A DNA stretch of 64,000 nucleotides, from contig NADL03000611.1 in assembly GCA_002205965.3 (NCBI GenBank), positions 930,001-994,000 on the forward strand, written 5' to 3'. The notes beneath the pieces were generated by a model that was given only the letters and a program-made list of their open reading frames with translations, was not told where the DNA came from and ran no database searches. Positions 21,372-32,921 of this stretch are shown here, in pieces. The stretch's first letter is position 1; each line of letters opens with the position of its first letter. This DNA comes from Kappaphycus alvarezii (lineage: Eukaryota > Rhodophyta > Florideophyceae > Gigartinales > Solieriaceae). The position numbers and the translations under genes are program-made.

Positions 21372-21700
21372 GACTGAGAGGTGAAACAAACAAAATTGCA
21401 CGCGTGGATTGTCAGAAGGCGACGGGGGAGGGGGAAGGAAGGTAAAGTCGCGAAGCTGCGTAAGAGACGGGCAAAAGAATGGTCGCTCAGAAATCCCTCC
21501 TGGACCGCCAAACAAAGATGGCCGGCCATTGGCAAGGGGCGTGCGCCATACCATGCACTGTCGTGTACCCACAATACTGTACTGTACTGTACAGTATTGT
21601 GTACAGCACTCTTACTGTACTGTACTGTACCATGCCAACATACCATTTTGTAACAGCCCGCAATCCACCCCGCACACCATGCTCCATCTCCCTCACCAGA
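21372..21700. promoter_or_regulatory. shared divergent promoter region between TIM22-like gene and RAD1
   Basis: About 330 bases separate the two divergent start codons. At 21583-21632 the segment contains two arrays of the CTGTA pentamer flanking a TACAGTATTGTGTACA spacer, giving near-palindromic GTACTGTAC blocks. Similar blocks lie upstream of the 688-aa gene. No TATA box is obvious. The regulatory role is inferred from position and recurrence only. Confidence 0.4.
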
Positions 21701-22651
21701 ATGCCATCACAGAATGCACCACCGCCACCGCCGGTACTATTCGGACGTCTCGACTCGATCAAGCCGTTAATCGACGCCCTATCATGCATCTACAGTGCGC
21801 AGCACAAATCGCAAGAGGTGCTGATTCGGACGCATCCGGGGGGTGGGCTAAAGTTCACGGTAGCGCATCGCGGGTCGCTTCTTGCCAGCGTAATAGTGCC
21901 GCGTAGCTCGTTTCTAGAGTTCACACATGCGGAGGAACCCACGCCTTGGCTACGTGTGAATTTGTCGTTGTTGTTGGAGTGTTTGAATATATTCGGGGGC
22001 GGTGGAGGTGGAGAGCGGTTTTCGACGGCGTCGGTGACATTGAGTTATGCAGGGGAGGGATATCCGTTGGAGATACGGGTGATGGATGGGGAGAAGGATT
22101 GTGTGTGTAGTTTGGTGACGATTGGGGAGGGGGTGTGGACGAGGGTGTGGGAGAGGAGGATGGGTTTCAGTTTCATGTGCACGAGATGGTGAACATGGCG
22201 GTGGTATCTGCGGAGGTGTTACGGGAAGCGATTATGGAGCTGGATTATAACGGGGCGAGTACCGCAGAGTTGAGGATGTCGCCGGAGAAGCCGAGATTCG
22301 CGCTGGCGTCACCGGCGTGGGGAGGGGAAACGGGAGTGGGGGTGGGGGGTCTGTGAAGTGGAGTTGGCGGACCCGGGGGATCGGAGGGTGGATATGTTTC
22401 AGGTGTTTGAGAGCAGGAGGACGCAGGTGGGGAGGTTTCGGTTGGAGGGGTTGGCGAGGTGTGTAAAGGCGTTGGGGAGATCGGAGAGTTGTAAGGTGGA
22501 GATGAATGATGTGGGAATGGTAAGTGTGATGTGTAGAATGCGGGGTGACGAAGGTGGCGGTGCGGATGAGAGTTGTTTTGTCGAGTTTGTCATTGTGGCG
22601 TTGGAAATCGAGGAGGAAGAGGAGGAGGAGGAGGAGGGAGAAGATGAATGA
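21701..22651 (+). CDS. RAD1: RAD1-like subunit of the 9-1-1 DNA damage clamp
   Basis: RAD1 forms, with RAD9 and HUS1, a PCNA-like ring that marks damaged DNA for checkpoint kinase signalling. The protein starts at ATG 21701 (MPSQNAPPPPPV). It shows 'LFGRLDSIKPLIDALSCIY', GLKFTVAHRGSLLASVIV, 'FLEFTHAEEPTPWLRVNLSL', LLECLNIFG and LSYAGEGYPLEI, the usual RAD1 N-terminal clamp domain. The second domain, DGFQFHVHEMVNMAVVSAEV and 'LREAIMELDYNGASTAELRM' then SPEKPRFALAS, lies in a different frame (22135-22340). The end, 'CFVEFVIVALEIEEEEEE', is back in the first frame. Two compensating frame changes in G-rich runs (about 22118-22135 and 22335-22350) are needed. They are probably sequence errors, since the domains on both sides are well conserved. 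The length of about 316 residues fits the family. Confidence 0.8.
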
Positions 22652-22929
22652 GTGTGAATATTTTAAGCCTGAAAGGGCCTGTCTCGAAGGAGTCAACCGA
22701 AAAATACGTCATGATGGATGTCCACGTGTACGTGTATTGCCCCGAATAATGTTTGTGTAGCGTACCGTACTGAAATGATTCGAAACAGTGTGTCAGCCAA
22801 AAGTTAAGACAGGCAGCTGAGTGCAGACGCAATGCCTTTGGAATGATGTGTCCTGTTTTTTGGCGCATTATCACAGCGCATTTATATTTGTCCGTCAAAA
22901 TCGCATGTTTATCGAACCATGTGCCTTGA

Positions 22930-24261
22930 CCAAATTCCGCTCCATCCTCTTCAACCCCCTCCCCTCCCCCAGAGACCTCTTCAATCTCTGACCCAATTCC
23001 GCCACATCCTCTCCTCACCCTCCCCGACATCAGCACAATCACATCAACAGATTTTCACACATATTCTATCCTCTCATCACCCATCCACCACCATAACCGC
23101 CATCTCAAACACCCCTGGGGCTCGGGGTGGCCCCGGCCCCCCTCTCCCGCCCCAACCCCTCCCAACGCTCGCGTCCTCGCCGTCGTCATCTCCTATGGTC
23201 TCTCCTCCCTCGGCGGAGTCTTTGTAAACAAAGCATGTCTCTCCGCTTTCAACTTTGGCTACACCGTTACCCTCATGCTTGCCCAACTCTGCGTTTCGGT
23301 CTCCGCCCTCACCCTACTCAACCTTTTCGGTCTTATCTCCCTCCCCAGACGTCATCCCCGTCAACTCGTAATTCTTGTCTTCCCGGCCACCTTTTTCATC
23401 GCAAACGTCACCGTCGGTCTTCTCGCTCTCAAGCTCGTAAACATACCTATGTTCTCCGCCTTTCGTCGCCTCTCCGTCTTGTCCGTCATGCTTTTGGAGT
23501 GGGTTGTTCTTGGCAAGACGGCCTCTCGTCGCATTCTTGTGACCGTTTTTGTTATGGTCTGTGGTAGCTTTTTCGCCGGTCTCGGCGACCTTGCGTTTGA
23601 TCCACTGGGTTACTTCTTGGTCCTCGTCAACAACTTTATCACCGCTGCAAATCTCGTCTCCATTAAGAAAGCCACCGCCGTTATCTCTCTCGACGCTCTT
23701 TCCCTCTTCTACTACATTTCCCTCATCTCCCTCCCCGTCGTCTTTCTTCTTGCCCTCCTTTCCGGCGAACTCACCCTCGCCCTTCGCGAAATTCATTCCC
23801 GACCCGACCTCCAATCCCCCTCGTTCATTTTTGCTTTGTCCCTGTCAGCCGCTTCCGCATTTCTCATTAACTTTTTCACAAACATGTGTACACAGCTCAC
23901 TTCTCCGCTAACCACTGCCATTACCGGCCAAATGAAAAACGTCCTCCAAACCATCCTAGGCATATTCGCGTTTGGCTATCAAGTCACACCGCTCAATCTT
24001 TTTGGTCTCGCGGTCGCCCTGGGAGGCTCCCTGACCTTTGCCTCATACAAGTACCAAGACGCTCAAAATGCAAGGCTTGCGAAGCAGGCCAAGGATCAAG
24101 CTAAACCTCCCGCACTCGTCATGTCCCAGTCCGTGCCCGCAAAGTTTCAGGACAGCAATGCAGCCGCCAGGCCTACTGCTGAAGATGAAAAGTTCGGGCT
24201 GCTCCGACACTCTGCTAGAACCAGCTTCTCAGCCCTGCCAATCCCAATGTCACGGTCCTGA
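22930..24261 (+). CDS. nucleotide-sugar transporter, SLC35D-like (drug/metabolite transporter superfamily)
   Basis: Multi-spanning membrane protein of Golgi/ER type that exchanges cytosolic UDP- or GDP-sugars for nucleoside monophosphates. From about 23161 the frame gives 'VLAVVISYGLSSLGGVFVNK' (helix 1 and the conserved VNK), then helices up to 'NLFGLAVALGGSLTFASYKY'. Family marks include 'NIPMFSAFRRLSVLSVMLLE' (PMFTVLRRxxIxxTMxxE), GDLAFDPLGYFLVLVNN and 'TSPLTTAITGQMKNVLQTIL' (SALTTxxxGxxKN). About nine to ten helices. The frame is open from 22930 but I find no in-frame ATG before 23275 (helix 2). The true start is therefore upstream across an intron, non-ATG, or hidden by an error. The C-terminal 60 residues are polar. 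Confidence 0.8.
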   Translation, partial: PNSAPSSSTPSPPPETSSISDPIPPHPLLTLPDISTITSTDFHTYSILSSPIHHHNRHLKHPWGSGWPRPPSPAPTPPNARVLAVVISYGLSSLGGVFVNKACLSAFNFGYTVTLMLAQLCVSVSALTLLNLFGLISLPRRHPRQLVILVFPATFFIANVTVGLLALKLVNIPMFSAFRRLSVLSVMLLEWVVLGKTASRRILVTVFVMVCGSFFAGLGDLAFDPLGYFLVLVNNFITAANLVSIKKATAVISLDALSLFYYISLISLPVVFLLALLSGELTLALREIHSRPDLQSPSFIFALSLSAASAFLINFFTNMCTQLTSPLTTAITGQMKNVLQTILGIFAFGYQVTPLNLFGLAVALGGSLTFASYKYQDAQNARLAKQAKDQAKPPALVMSQSVPAKFQDSNAAARPTAEDEKFGLLRHSARTSFSALPIPMSRS

Positions 24262-24981
24262 CTCACCTATGTTCTATTTGTTTTCTAGGTAGTCGGGTAC
24301 CGGGCGCCTTGTTGATATTCATCAATCTATAGCGCTGTCTGACTCAAGCTTTCTTATGTATTCCGTATATTCCATTATGGTATGTAAAATTCCATTGGCG
24401 ATTTCTAGATCGACAAGGTGCAGATACCCTATCGTCAGACATCATTACAAACTTAATGCAACCCCCCGTTCCGTCAGAAGAATGTTTGCTACCCGCTGTT
24501 CGAGGATAACTGAGTCTGACACCACGAAAATTGTAGGTCGATCTGCTTACGTTTAATCGCATCGCAGCGATAGGATTCCACATCGGCTCAAATCCCTACC
24601 TGCAATCAATTTCACACAACTAACTACGTACCATAGTTGACTCGCTAAGTTGACTCCCAAGTTGACTCGCTTAGTTTACAGTCTAGTTCGAACAGCCATC
24701 CTTAATCGATTGGAGCTGCCAGCCCTCGTTTACTGTACTGTACAAAAGATAAAATCTACCTCGTGTCTCCAGGAACTGATTCCATTCAACTACATGAAGA
24801 TACGACATAACAGTCTCTGCCAGTTGGGCATCAATTAGGAAACATAAATCAGAATGCGAATTCAGCTCAGCCGTGGGCAACCCCTACAAACGTCAACACT
24901 CAATACAGAAACTAGGCAAATATCACTGCTAATCTTGCAGGTGGCAGCAAACGCACTTTCAATCAGGTTGTCGCCATCCTG
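24262..24981. other. convergent intergenic region
   Basis: 720 bases between the 3' end of the transporter gene and the 3' end of the coiled-coil gene. A short pair of CTGTA units lies at 24731-24742. Two or three repeats of GTTGACTCGCTAAG/GTTGACTCCCAAG type occur near 24637-24675. No coding sequence recognised. Confidence 0.5.
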
Positions 24982-27900
24982 TTACGCGTTGCGCTTTTCT
25001 CCTCCAGCCCGTGCCAACAATTTCAACGCGAAAAGGCCAACACCGCCAACGACAGCAGAGGCACCCATCATGATACTGTTTCTAACTCCCGCATCCCTGC
25101 TTCTCCGACTAGCAGACGTCCTTCTACTAGACGATACCGATGGCGCCCGCCTAGGAGCTAGGTGACGATCAAAATGCCTGTCAAACGACAGGTCAGACGT
25201 GCGCCTCAAGTCCTCCATTTCCAACTTGTGTTCAACCGCCATTGACATTTTCTCAGATGCAAAGCGCTCCTCAGCAGTTCGCATTTTCTCCGACAGATTA
25301 TCACGTTCAAATTCGACACGAGCCTTACTACCAGACAACTCTTCTATCTGTGCCCTCATTCTTATCAACTCAGCCTCTGCAGAGCTAAACTTTCCTTCAA
25401 ATGAACGCAACCGATCCACTTGACTCTGCAACTCAAGGATTTTCTGTCGTTCCTCGCTCAATCGACCTTCTTGCCTCATGAGTTTATCCTCTTGCTCTCT
25501 CATAGATGCTTTTGCCGATTCTAATGAACTGGATAAATCCTTGTTCAGAGTCTCCAAGGTTGATATACGATCTCCCTGGAATTTTCCTTCCGAACGTGCC
25601 ATTTCAAGTCTCCGCTCAGCGGTTTCTCTGTCTACAATGAGTTTGCTTTGTTCGCTTTCCATGTTACTGATACGTGCATTGCTATGCGATACATTCTCAT
25701 TGGCACGGGATAACTCATCACTCATCTCGGCAATTCGTGACTCAAGTGCAACGATGTCTTCCAGCTTGGCCTGAACTTCATTTTCGGCCTCTAACACTCT
25801 GGCCTCTGCCTGCTCGCCGAACTCCTCGATCTGGGCATAAATATTTCGGCCTTGATCCCTAAGGCCTGCTGCTTCTTGCTCGGCCTGGTCAGCTCGTAAC
25901 GTTTCCTCACTCATAGCCATTTCGAGTTCAGAAATGCCATTCGCTGCTTTCGCCAGTTCTTCCTCTAGGTCATTCGCTCTAATCTCAGCTTCCTCTGCCA
26001 GCCTAATCGCTTCTTCTAGATCTGATTTCATAGTTTCAACAGCCTGATCTGCCTCTTCAATTTGCTTTGCTAGATCCCCGTTCACAACCGCAAGCTCTTC
26101 ACGCTGGCGCATCTCTTCGTCTCTTTCCGCGGTCAACGTGGTTTCTTTCTCGCTGTTCTCGGTGCAGACCTTTTCAAGCCGTTCATTTAGGTCTGCCACT
26201 ACCAGTTTCAAATTTGCTGATTCCGCCTCTAAGGCGGTAAGGTTCTCCTGAAGTGTTACCGCTTCATGAGTCGTCCTCTGCAACTCACTGGACAACTGCT
26301 CCTTCTGTAACTCATAGTCATCCACCGTTGCTTTATGAGCATCTTGCTCGGAGGCGTAAAGCTCCTCAAACTCATGCAACTTTCCTTCCTGCTCGGCAAC
26401 TTTGTTTAGAAGGCAAGTTCGAGCTTCTGTCCCTTCGATATTGTCAGCCTCAAGAGACTTTAAACGTGTATGCGCAACCTGCAGGTCCTTTTGTAATGTT
26501 TTCCTTTCATCCTCATTATTCTTTGACAATAGGCCAAGCTGCTCAACCTCCGCAACCGCTTGTTCATACTTCAAATGCTTTTCAGAAGCCTCCTGCTCAA
26601 GCGCGGAAACTTTGTCAACGTAGACTTTTGCCTGCTCTGTTACTGACTCGATTTCAGTTTCAGCACCACGGAGTTTTTCCTCGAGGTCTCTCTGAATATT
26701 TGTTAGAGATTCTACTCCCTTCTGTTTCTCCTCCGCATTGGATAGCGCAATACTCTTCTCCTCCGCCTCACGAGTAAGATTAAGTTGAACTTCGTGGAGC
26801 TCTTTCTCAGTGGCGGAGTGTCTCTCTTCTAGATCTACAATACGCTGTTGAGCCTCAGCAAGGGAATTCTTTGACTCGGAGAGTGCTCTATTGACATCTG
26901 CCAAATCCAAGGTCATGTTGTCAAGTTCTTGAATGACCTCAACTCGCTGGTTGTTGAGTGATGTAATCGAGCACTCCCTGTCCTCAACTTCTTGGGTCAC
27001 TGCCTGCAATTTTTTTTCTAGGCCTTTCAAAACATCATTTTGCTTGTCTGCTTCTGAAACTAGGAAATCGATTCTTGCATCCCGTTCTGTAATAGCAACT
27101 TCTTGATCAGAGCATGCTTTTTCGGCCTTTTTTAGGGCGACCTCTGCTGATCGCAGACTATCTTGGATCTCGCTAACGCGCTTTAGGGAAAGATCCCAGT
27201 TACTCTTATGTTTGGCGGATTCGTCTGTGGCAATCGCTAATTGTGCTGAGAGCTGCTCCTGGGAACTTGCGAGATCCCGATTTTCAGTGGAAAGCGCCGT
27301 GATTCGATCACGAAGATCGCTACTCATTGTTTCTGATTCCGCTTGTTCTTTCTCCAATCTTTCGATGCGACGGATGCGATCATCCGCTCCCTAGCCATGG
27401 ATGCGGCCTCCCGAGCAGCTTCATCCATTTGGGAATTCAGTGACAACCGCTCGTTATCCAGGTCTTGCTTGCTCTTCTCCAAAGCCGTAATCTGCGTCTC
27501 AAGCTCAGCGACACGCTTCCTACTCTCACTTAGTTCTGTTTTTGCGTTATTCAGCAATCTAGTACTCTCGTCACGTTCTCCTTGAGCCTCAAGGAGCTCC
27601 GTGCTCATAGCAGCCATCCGTTGTGCGGTCTCAAAACTCCTAGATTCGTAGTTTGAGGACTTTTCCGTAGACGCGTTCAAAGTAGCTTGCAACTCATCAA
27701 TTTGAGTCTTTTGCACACTGACGATACGTTCAAACTCTGGTAGCTTCATTACATCCTCAGAGAGCTTATGGTTCTCGCGAATCACGTCCCTCACTTCTTG
27801 CTCAAGATTTTCAATCTTCGCTGAGCTTGACGATAACGCAGACGTAAGTTCCGTAATACGTTCCTCGGATTTTCTCACCTGCGCGGTGGTCTGTGAAAGC

Positions 27901-30172
27901 TCTTTCTCCGCCGAAGTGATGTCTGCCTCGTAATCCTTGATTCGGCGCATTCTGTCTTCGGCATCAGCCTCAGCTTGTTTAGCGTGTTTCTCAGAGTCCG
28001 CAAAAGAATTCTCCAGCCTTGCTTTCTCCTCCTCGAGATCCTCCACCTGTCTCCGTCGCGCTTCGGACTCCTTCTCGACGACATGAAGCCGTGACGTATT
28101 TTGCCGCAACTCGTCCAAGCTGCTGCTTAGCTTCTCCGAAATTCTCGCTGCCTCTTCCTTCGACATCTCCATTGCCGATTCAGCCTGACTCGCCCTACGC
28201 TCTGCATCACGAGATGCTGTGTGAAGTGAGAACACTCGATCACGAGCGTCCTGAAGCTCGGCCTTCAACTCGTCCTCTGCGTGTCTGGCAGAAGTTTTCA
28301 AGTCAGCGATCTTCGTGTTTGCCCTTTCGAGGTGCCACTTAGAGTCCTCGACATCTTGGACTGCAGCCTCCATCTTCGCGCTCAAGCTTTTCAGTTCCCT
28401 TTCCTTACTTGTCACTGCGTCCTGGGCTTCGTCCAGCTGCAATGCCAATTCGCGGCGCTCTTTCGTCCAGGCTACTCGAGCATTCCCGTGTTCCTCACGA
28501 GCAGTCTCCAGCTTACTTTCCCATTCAGCCAGTTCTTTCGCTCTACTAGAATCTAGGTCAGCCTTCTCCTTGCCGAAAGCTGCTTTCTGCTTTTCAACCT
28601 GCCGCGTCGCTACCTCCAACTCCTGTCTTGTGTGCTCCAATTCCTCACTCGAGACCCTCTCCATCCTTTCTTCCAAGCTCTTGCTCTTCCTCTCTGCCTC
28701 TTCTACCTCCCCCTCATTTGCTGTAAGTCCCGCTCTAATGCTGCAAGCTCTGCCTTTGCTTCACCATACTTGCCCTCCATCCTTTCCGCCAACTTTTCTG
28801 CTGCCTTCACCTCGTCTGTTCTCAGACTCAATAGCCTCTCTAGTTCACTCACACGCGCGGCTGCATCACTGCCTTCTCCTTTGGCTACTTCCAATCCCCT
28901 CTCCAAGGCGCGAACCTCTCTCTCCATTCTACTACTATCCGCCTCCACGGTCTCCAATTGCCTACGAACTTGGTTCAACTCCGCAATCTTCTCACGGACC
29001 TCCTGCTCTGCGGCCTCTCTTATCTGCGCGGCTCTGCCACTCTTCCCCTCTTCAGCCTTGAGAGCTTCCTCCAACTTTTGCACATGCCTACCCATCCTGT
29101 CAATGGTCTTCTGATGGCCGATACTCTCGTTCTCCACATCTGCCAAACTCCTTTCCGCAATAGCCAACTTTTTGTTTAATTCGCTTATCTCCCTCGCTTT
29201 CCTCAACATGGCACTTTCTGCAGCCTTCTCCCGTTGCATCATTTCCTTGACACTCTTCGCATCACCACTCTCAACCTCTTTCTTCAAAGTACTTACTTCC
29301 TTCGTGCGAGCTGCAACTTCTCCCTTCAGAGCTCTGATTTCATTCTGCAACTGACTCACCATCTTCCCGGAGCCTGTGACCCTAGCTCTTTCCTTTCCTA
29401 GTTCTGCTTTGGCTTCCTCCAGCTCCTCCCTGAGACTATCACCCTCATTACCACCTTTGACGAGGTCTTCCAGCTCTTTGACCCTCTTTCTCAAACTTTC
29501 CCTCTCAGTCGCGATGTCCTGAAAGGCCCTCTTGAAACTATCCGAGACATCAGTAGTAAAGCCACCCGCACCCTCCACCCATTGCATCGGGACAGCGCCA
29601 CCTAACTCCAAAGGCCTGGCTGTGATGCCATCAGCTGATGTGACAGCTCTCAATCGCGCGCTTTCCGATCTTGGTGGAGTACCCGAGACAGCCTTGACAC
29701 CTGTACCAGATTCCCTCGACCCTCTCCTCCCTGACGTACTGATTGGCGGCGGAAGTTTGTCGCTCTCCGCCCTAGGTCTCATGTTAGACATTGTTGGAGG
29801 GGGTGGCGGAGGCGGCGGCGGTGGCGGTGGCGGAGGTGCGGATGATGCTTGACGCACAGGAGCTGATCTTGTAGAGATTCGGGACGAGGAGTTTGAGTCC
29901 GAAGGGCGACGAGTTGGAGATGGTGTTATGGAAGCAACGGAAGACTCGTCGGTAGGAAGCTCGGAGGAAGAAGGAAGAGATGTAGTCGATGAGGTGTTCG
30001 AGAGGGCACGAGGGACGGTTGGCTCGTTGGAACTCCGTTTGCGGGTGGAGGTTAACGGTAAAGGGTACGGACGGGACAGGGTGGCAGAGGTCACAGGGGG
30101 TGCGGACTTTTGGGACTTTTCGTGGCGGCGGCGTGTGAAACCGCGGAGAATGGAGCCGTGCCCCGACGACAT
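24982..30172 (-). CDS. very large coiled-coil protein with C-terminal membrane anchor (golgin-like), two frame breaks
   Basis: Reading from ATG 30172 downward: residues 1-110 are Ser/Thr/Arg-rich and disordered; then a run of 14 Pro (DNA about 29795-29840); residues 180-225 contain a short ordered stretch ('LGGAVPMQWVEGAGGFTTDV'). About 1,450 residues of near-continuous heptad coiled coil follow. Near the C-terminus a basic Ser/Arg segment (RRAPSVSSSRRTSASRRSR) precedes a hydrophobic helix SIMMGASAVVGGVGLFALKL (about 25010-25070) and a short tail. This is the plan of tail-anchored tethers such as golgins. The coiled coil continues through two 1-base frame changes, at the C5 run 28709-28713 and near 27385-27398. 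They may be sequence errors or may make it a pseudogene. Total about 1,730 residues. No motor or enzymatic domain is seen. Confidence 0.7.
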
Positions 30173-32753
30173 TTCTCCGTGTGGGATGGTTGGGGACGAA
30201 AGGGAAGGGGACGCCTGGGAGGTGGCACGCTGTAATAAGGGGAGGGAGGCGATAGGTGACAGTGATCTTTGAGCGGTACGATGGGAGGTATCTTTGTCCC
30301 TGTCAAGTGGGTAAGCGTCTTGCGGTCGAACTGAAATGGCTTAAAAAAGAGAGAACTGGGTTGAAAATGCCGATTTAAGATTTCCGTTTTGGGTTGTTGT
30401 TTAAAGGAGTGTGGTGGGGTCAATTTGGTCTCACATGCGGGGTGAAAACAAGGTTCAGTTGTTCTTTTTTTGGTTCTATTTTGACCGGCGAATGTGGGCT
30501 GTGGCGATTTGTTTTGCAGGATTGTGGGACCTGGACCTTCCGGGTTGGTGGTTTTGATCCCGCCCTATTTTTTTAAAACTTTACAATTTTTAAAATTGGT
30601 TTTGACCGTTCATGACAAATGCGGCTCAAATGGACCCACGTGGACACGTGTCAAAGGAGATATTCGCGTGGGTACAGCAGTACAAGAGTATCTTCTTGTG
30701 TGGATCTCGAAGCTGTTGAGGTGTGCCAGGCCGAGAAAGTTTTTTGACACATCGTCTGTAATCTTGCGCCTTGCACTTCCGCGCCACCCTGATACAGTAT
30801 GGTGTTGATATTTGCGTCAATACCACTAGCATGATATCGGCACTCATATCAACGGTATTGGCATCATCAGCATTCAAACTCTGCGTTGTTCTTACTTTAC
30901 TAATTTAACCTACTGTGGTAGTGGGTTGCCGCTAGACCGTGCCTAGCGGGGATAACGGGTTACTCAGGGTGGCAGATGCCCCTGCCGTGCCATACGGTAG
31001 CATGCGAGCACGTGGCACAGCAGCAACATTCAACCAGATAGCGGAGCTTAGCGGTTGATGATTTTGCGCCTTGGCTGTTGGTTAGAGTTGGGCGAAGCGA
31101 AACGCGATTTGATGTACAATCTCGTCGAGTACACGTCTCGTACGCTCGGATGTCACATCGAGGGTATCGAAACCAGGGGATCAAGGTGCCAAGAGACGTG
31201 AAGGGACGCATCGCCGTCGGCGAGGAGCACGAGCGCGTATTCTGCGGATGAACTACATCTTGGCGTTGCTGAAATAGCATTTCCTGTTGTAATACTGTAC
31301 GCACTGTCATGGTACCTACTGTACGATACTGGCAATGCTGTAAAGTGCTTCGTTCATTACACGTTTCGATTCATTTTATTTCAGGCATCTTTCAAATATT
31401 AGAGAACCCAACCTTTCCCTCCCTTTTATTTCGACGGGGGTGGTCGTCAAAAGGACAGAAGACAAATGTTCTACTTTACACTAGTGGGTGGATCTATATA
31501 CAGTATGCACACTCATACTGTATGTACTGTACAGTACTGTGTGGTGTTGCTGCAGGCTATGAACTGCTCCATAAATTTCTTCTGCACAGTACAGTACTGT
31601 ACGTACATTACAGTATTGTTAGTACCGCTGTTAACAGCACTGTTGATACTGTCAAGATTGCTGCAGTGCTGTACTGTACAGTAGCTGATGGAGGTTTCTG
31701 CAGTACAGTTCTGTAGCCCAGTACTGTACAGTAGTACCTCAACAAAGCTTTCCCAACTCAAAATTACGTACTGTACGTAACTAGAGAAACACTACCATAT
31801 TCAATCACTGCAAGTTTGCAACACCACCTTGGCACAAACAGGTGGCTCAAGAAAGAGTACAGCACACTCCCACATCTAAAAGTATACGGAACCACACTCC
31901 CTTCCGTCCACAGGTGCCCTCTACCTCAAACTCTCGTCAACCGGAAGACAAAACCCCAAGTCCCCGACCTTTCCCCCCGCATGCACCCTCATTGTTAACC
32001 GTCACACGTTCCAATCATCAACCGCTTGTACGACACATTGCATGCCCCTCTTGGCCTTGAAACTCACTGACAACCTCCAAACTCCCTACCAATGAACGAA
32101 CACCTGCCTTGATCGTAGCAACCAACGCGTCCCAGGTCGTCTCGTAAATAAATGTAGATTAAGACAGCAAAAATGCTGCGGTCACATCGACATTGCCACA
32201 TGTTGACGAACATTGGACTATGTGGTGCGTCTTTTTGTACATGTGTGTAGCATGCCCGTCTACTTGATAACTTGAGGTCTTCTCGCTCTACGGGGCGTAA
32301 AAGCTGGCGAAAGGTGAGTTTTTAAAGGCTGCGATAATGCTATTTGTTATCTCAGCCATGCGAAATGGCACGATAGCGGAAAGGTCGCTTTTTCATTGTG
32401 AGAGTGCTTCGGGAGATGGATGCAGTATGCGAGGCAAGAAGCGAGGGCGATGCGGTCTTTTGCACGCAGCAATGGCAGAGCGGTGCACTCTGTCCTTGCT
32501 GCGGAGGAAGGAGTGCACAGCTCAGTGCTTACAGTAATGTACAGTTTGGCACCATTGTTGCGAGAATTGTGGCAATCGTCGCATACTTCCTGTATCATAC
32601 AGTCACAAGTGCCAATCATCATCCGGCTGGGTAGAAATTTTCTACTACAGTAGGCCGTACTGTACTGTACAGTATGATGGGGACAAACGTTGCATTGTTG
32701 ATTGTTTTTAAATATTTTAAAGTACTGTACAGTACAATACTGTACTAAACGGG
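30173..32753. other. intergenic region with dense CTGTA/TACAG motifs
   Basis: 2.6 kb without a recognised gene. 30.2-30.45 kb is the likely promoter of the coiled-coil gene. From 31505 to 31775 there are about a dozen short blocks of GTACTGTAC/TACAGTAC in both orientations within 270 bases, and more at 32520-32760, running up to the edge of the gypsy element. Open frames here (31309-31716, 32347-32799 minus) are low in content, and their Tyr-Cys-Thr-Val repeats are simply translated pentamers. Confidence 0.55.
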
Positions 32754-32921
32754 TTATATTTGTACAGTATTTTAGACTACAGTACTGAAATTTATGCATT
32801 TTGTAGGAAACGCCGGCCGCTTCTATCTACATGCGTTTCGGCGCTTGCCTATACTGTATATGTAGGCGAGGCATCGTATGCGCGCGAGTAAAGAGAGGAC
32901 ACACAAAGACTTACACCAGCA
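32754..32921 (+). repeat. 5' LTR of the gypsy element
   Basis: Shares with the 3' block the stretches TAGGAAACGCCGGCCGCTT (32803-32822), GCGTTTCGG, TTGCCTATA and GCGCGAGTAAAGAGAGGA. It ends ACACCAGCA; the base run directly after begins TGG, as a tRNA primer-binding site would. The left border is uncertain because pentamer repeats adjoin it. The two LTRs differ at many positions, so the insertion is old. Confidence 0.65.

Noticed and set aside
28315-29114. Plus-strand open frames of 160-248 codons
   Set aside because: Antisense shadows of the coiled-coil gene, with Ser/Leu/Phe-rich composition typical of reverse-read Glu/Lys codons.
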